Below are positions 61,313 through 64,000 of a stretch of 64,000 bases of DNA, piece after piece. Under the pieces are notes generated by a model. It made no database searches. It was not told the DNA's origin and saw nothing but the letters and a program-made list of their open reading frames with translations. The DNA comes from Henriciella sp. (GTDB lineage Bacteria; Pseudomonadota; Alphaproteobacteria; Caulobacterales; Hyphomonadaceae). The DNA lies in assembly GCA_030066975.1 (NCBI GenBank), contig JASJAO010000017.1, forward strand, positions 1 through 64,000. The letters run 5' to 3'. The first letter of the stretch is position 1. Each line of letters starts with the position of its first letter. A program made the translations under genes and the position numbers.

Positions 61313-62191
61313 CTAGCGCCCGAACCAGATGTGTTGGAAATCGCGGTCAATCTGAACGCGAAAATGCCTCAGGACATCAAGCCCGATAATCATCACCGGC
61401 TCGTCGGCCAGTCCAAGCGATTCAAACAGGACGGGATCGGCAACCATGACGTTGAATTGCCGGATCCGGTGTTGGCCGAGCCCGAAGGTGCGCAGTTGGA
61501 CAATGCGGGCGACGGTGGCGGCATCATCAACGCCAAACAGTTCCCGGGCGAGATCGGGGCGCTCTTTGACTTTCGCCTTATCGGCAAACACGCTGTTCAC
61601 GAAGGTTGCGCTGGACCCGGTATCGATCAGTGCAAGCCCGGAAAATCCGTTAATCTTCGCCCTGACGAAGGGCAGCTCGGCGATCTGTTTGTAGGAGAGG
61701 CGGCTGCGGAAGATTCGAGGATCAGATATCGGCTTGTTTTCATACAAGCTGATCAAACCGCGCTTAAAATCAAAATCGATCACGCGTTCATCGAACGCAT
61801 CGGCCGGGATCACGTTCAACAGGCCTGGAAACCGGGAATCGTCATTGATCCCGGCTGGCACCGCTTCAAGGCGGTCAGCGCCGATCTCAATGCTGGAGAC
61901 CGATGTCACCTCGAAATCGATCTCGCCGGATAGGCCCTGGACGAGCACATTTGGCAGGTGCTCGCGCACCTCAGCGCTGGGCAGAAGCGCACTGTCGATC
62001 AGCGGGAAGGTCGCGCCTGTATCGACAATGCCGAAACTCGCCTGGCCGTTAATCGTGAGCGGGACCCGCATCTGATGTTTGTCATTGATTGACACACGAA
62101 TACCCTGGTCCTCGCCTGCGATCGCCTGGGGAAAACTTGCGATGAAAGCGAGGAGATATAGCCCGGCGATGATAGATCGAACGATCCGCAT
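61313..62191 (-). CDS. Retropepsin-like aspartic protease with two DTG motifs
   Basis: A 292-residue exported protein: signal peptide (RSIIAGLYLLAFIASFPQAIAG) and two lobes, each with an aspartic protease motif, D57-TGAT and D190-TGSS. The two-lobe layout is pepsin-like, but each lobe resembles bacterial aspartyl-protease-family domains (clan AA). Periplasmic protease activity is inferred from the motifs. Its promoter region is shared with none; the flanking genes are on the same strand. Confidence 0.82.
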   Translation of the reverse strand: MRIVRSIIAGLYLLAFIASFPQAIAGEDQGIRVSINDKHQMRVPLTINGQASFGIVDTGATFPLIDSALLPSAEVREHLPNVLVQGLSGEIDFEVTSVSSIEIGADRLEAVPAGINDDSRFPGLLNVIPADAFDERVIDFDFKRGLISLYENKPISDPRIFRSRLSYKQIAELPFVRAKINGFSGLALIDTGSSATFVNSVFADKAKVKERPDLARELFGVDDAATVARIVQLRTFGLGQHRIRQFNVMVADPVLFESLGLADEPVMIIGLDVLRHFRVQIDRDFQHIWFGR

Positions 62192-62244
62192 CCGTGGTCT
62201 CCAAAGCGGTATATCCGCTTAGAGAGTATTGCACACTTTACACA

Positions 62245-63222
62245 TCATTTGAAGGCAGACTTGGGAATTAGATTGATCATCTCCTGGCCCGCAAGGAATC
62301 TCGGGAGATTGTTCAGGAATACCTTGTCCGTCCGGATCATGGCCTGAGCTGTTGCCGCTGAAATGTGGGCGGTGAGCGTGACTTTCGGGTGATGCCAGAA
62401 CGGACTGTCTGCCGGTTGCGGCTCTTCTCGCAGGACATCGAGCGCGGCGTGGCCCGGGCGATCACTCTCAAGCGCTGCCAGAAGGGCCGGTTCATCGACC
62501 AGCGCCCCGCGGCCAACATTGACCAGCAGACTGCCCGGCTTCATCGCCGCGAAGAAGCCCGCATCGGCGACCGAATCGGTTTCGGGTGTGTGCGGCGCTG
62601 ACAGCAGGACGGCATCGCACTGCCCGAGCGTGTCGAGGAGGCGATCCGGCGTGATCATCTGATCAGCGTGCTCATGGGCGCCGGGCGTTCGGCGCACGCC
62701 TGTCACTTGTGCCCCCAAAGCACGAAGACGCCGGGCGGTGGCCTGCCCAATTGCGCCGAAGCCGAAGATCAACCAATGCGTGTCGCTGATCTCGCGGAAT
62801 GGAATGCGCCGCCATTCAGAGCCGGCTTGCGCTTTGCGGCGCTCTCGCCCCTTCTGGAAGAAATCAAAGCCCGCCCACAAGACCCACTCGGCGATCGCGT
62901 CAGCTTGTTCATGCGAGGCGGTATAATGCTCCGCTTTGCTGCCAATCGATTGCAGGACCGGGTGTTCCAGACCAGCGGCACTGGACTGAACCCATTCCAG
63001 TCTCTCATAGCCCATAAGGGTCTGGATAAAGGTCATCACGGAGGGGCTGAAAAAAGCATCCGGTGTGGCATAGGCGATCAGCGCACTGGTTTCGACCTTG
63101 CCCCAGGGATGCTGAATTTCGCCATGATCATCGACGACAAGCGGTGAAATTACATCAGCAAAAGGCTTGAGCGCATCTTCAATGCGCGCGAACGTGTTCG
63201 TATGAAGAAGCAAGTGTTTCAT
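62245..63222 (-). CDS. D-2-hydroxyacid dehydrogenase (GhrA-like)
   Basis: A 325-residue NAD(P)-dependent reductase of 2-oxoacids such as glyoxylate or hydroxypyruvate. The Rossmann motif FGFGAIGQATA, the catalytic Arg in NVGRGALVDE, Glu in DVLREEPQ and His in TAHISAAT are present. The start ATG 63222 overlaps the divergent TIGR02301 gene by 21 bp. Confidence 0.9.
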   Translation of the reverse strand: MKHLLLHTNTFARIEDALKPFADVISPLVVDDHGEIQHPWGKVETSALIAYATPDAFFSPSVMTFIQTLMGYERLEWVQSSAAGLEHPVLQSIGSKAEHYTASHEQADAIAEWVLWAGFDFFQKGRERRKAQAGSEWRRIPFREISDTHWLIFGFGAIGQATARRLRALGAQVTGVRRTPGAHEHADQMITPDRLLDTLGQCDAVLLSAPHTPETDSVADAGFFAAMKPGSLLVNVGRGALVDEPALLAALESDRPGHAALDVLREEPQPADSPFWHHPKVTLTAHISAATAQAMIRTDKVFLNNLPRFLAGQEMINLIPKSAFK

Positions 63223-63630
63223 CAGCGCCTCCCGATTGTCTTGTCTTTACTGGCCTTTGTCCTGCCAGCCTTCACAGCGCATGGCCAGACTGTGATTCGC
63301 AATCAGGACTACTATCGCGACGTCATCTCCCTGTCTGAGACGCTGGGCAAAGCGCATTCGGTGCGGGTCGCCTGCAACGGCCGTGATGACCAGTACTGGC
63401 GAACTTATATGCAGCGCCTGTTGGAGCTGGAGGCCCCTTATCAGGGCGGTTTGCGCCGATCGATGGTGAACGGGTTTAATGCGGGTTTCTCGACCGGACG
63501 ATCGTATCACGCGCTGTGCACTCAGGCGACGGTGGATGCGGAGAAGACTTACGCAATGGAGGGCCAGGTCCTGGCCAACCGTTTGACGGCTGGCAATATG
63601 CCCGGCTACGTGTCACCGGACAGCGAATAG
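63202..63630 (+). CDS. TIGR02301 family periplasmic protein
   Basis: A 142-residue exported protein: signal peptide (PIVLSLLAFVLPAFTAHG), then LGKAHSVRVACNG, WRTYMQRLLELE and FNAGFSTGRSYHALCTQA, the conserved TIGR02301 pattern with two cysteines. The family is restricted to alphaproteobacteria; function unknown. ATG 63202 lies inside the divergent dehydrogenase start; GTG 63214 is an alternative. Confidence 0.87.
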   Translation: MKKQVFHQRLPIVLSLLAFVLPAFTAHGQTVIRNQDYYRDVISLSETLGKAHSVRVACNGRDDQYWRTYMQRLLELEAPYQGGLRRSMVNGFNAGFSTGRSYHALCTQATVDAEKTYAMEGQVLANRLTAGNMPGYVSPDSE

Positions 63631-63633
63631 ACC

Positions 63634-64000
63634 TTAATCCTCTCGCTGCGTACGCGCCTTGCCCCGGCCGATCGCCAGCGCCTTGATCGCGCCTCTGAAC
63701 GTGCGCACTTCCTGCAGAGTCCAGTTGCCGCGAATGAAGCCGTTGCGGATATTGGTTTTCATCAACGGCGTCTTGTCTGGTGGATGGAAATAGCCTGCGC
63801 GCTCCAACTCGTCTTCGAGATGTTCAAACATGCGGATCAGATCTTCGCGCGGCGCGGGCTCGCCGACGCCTTCATTCGTACCTTCGAACCGGCCCTGACG
63901 GCCCTGTACAGCACCCCAGCTCGCACAGAATACCCCGGCTGCCTGGGCGAGATTGAGTGAGGCGAAGGCGGGGTTCACAGGATAAGTCATGATCGCATCA
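63634..64000 (-). CDS. TrmJ-like RNA 2'-O-methyltransferase, C-terminal part
   Basis: The frame is open to the right edge. Codons upstream of the ATG at 63990 read DAI and continue in-frame, so the gene is cut by the window. VNPAFASLNLAQAAGV is the SPOUT motif 3 of TrmH-type methyltransferases, close to TrmJ (tRNA Cm32/Um32). A helical C-terminal domain follows (MFEHLEDELERAGYF, NIRNGFIRGNWTLQEVRTFRGAI), typical of TrmJ. Ends 4 bp after the convergent TIGR02301 stop. Confidence 0.88.
   Translation of the reverse strand, partial: DAIMTYPVNPAFASLNLAQAAGVFCASWGAVQGRQGRFEGTNEGVGEPAPREDLIRMFEHLEDELERAGYFHPPDKTPLMKTNIRNGFIRGNWTLQEVRTFRGAIKALAIGRGKARTQRED

Noticed and set aside
61220-61933. Plus-strand 237-codon frame opposite the aspartic protease
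   Set aside because: No recognisable domain; the minus-strand frame has a signal peptide and two DTG motifs.
1-64000. CRISPR array or rRNA operon
   Set aside because: No regularly spaced direct repeats and no 16S/23S-like segments were seen.

Overview
The window looks like chromosomal DNA of an alphaproteobacterium, most probably from the Caulobacterales/Maricaulales side (Hyphomonadaceae-like). Supporting genes are a MipZ-type FtsZ-positioning ATPase, the petABC cytochrome bc1 operon, the DUF1285-Nudix-DUF6111-cca run divergent from moxR, a TIGR02301 protein, a phasin with PhaR-like upstream sites, ClpS-ClpA and a stand-alone TadG-like protein. Coding density is high, with many 1-4 nt gene overlaps. 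The species assignment is inference; no rRNA is present.

Left edge (1-4794): accessory DNA. It holds the end of an IS3-family insertion sequence, a KAP-family P-loop NTPase, a protein with a C-terminal HEPN-like domain, a small AlpA-type regulator, and tRNA-Leu(GAG), a classical island attachment gene. No integrase lies in between. The NTPase/HEPN pair is the best candidate here for an undescribed, probably antiphage, system.

Core metabolism and envelope (4860-23800): lipB, two DUF805 membrane proteins, a propionyl-CoA carboxylase-type alpha subunit, a small K+ channel, a BLUF photoreceptor, map-radC, a cyclase-family exported protein followed by two Spinster-like MFS transporters and thrB, a PiT-like permease, panC, an unknown gene followed by mipZ, a PBP5/6-type carboxypeptidase and a phasin.

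Middle (23800-42100): clpS-clpA, an MFS transporter, an exported glycerophosphodiesterase, an acyl-CoA ligase, two DUF1499 paralogues, a metallo-beta-lactamase-fold hydrolase, an ATP-grasp-like protein, an orphan OppB/OppC permease pair, an AEC carrier, an intergenic stretch rich in inverted repeats, a TadG-like protein, a TauD-type dioxygenase and MTA phosphorylase.

Right part (42100-64000): petABC with its terminator, hemF, an AbrB/Doc toxin-antitoxin pair with a palindromic operator, the DUF1285-Nudix-DUF6111-cca operon, the divergent MoxR-DUF58-BatA/DUF4159-VWA operon (Bat-like, with a small lipoprotein inserted), then GNAT, hydrolase, thioesterase, CPBP protease, an Ala/Asp repeat lipoprotein, an SDR, a two-motif aspartic protease, a 2-hydroxyacid dehydrogenase, TIGR02301 and the C-terminal part of a TrmJ-like RNA methyltransferase.
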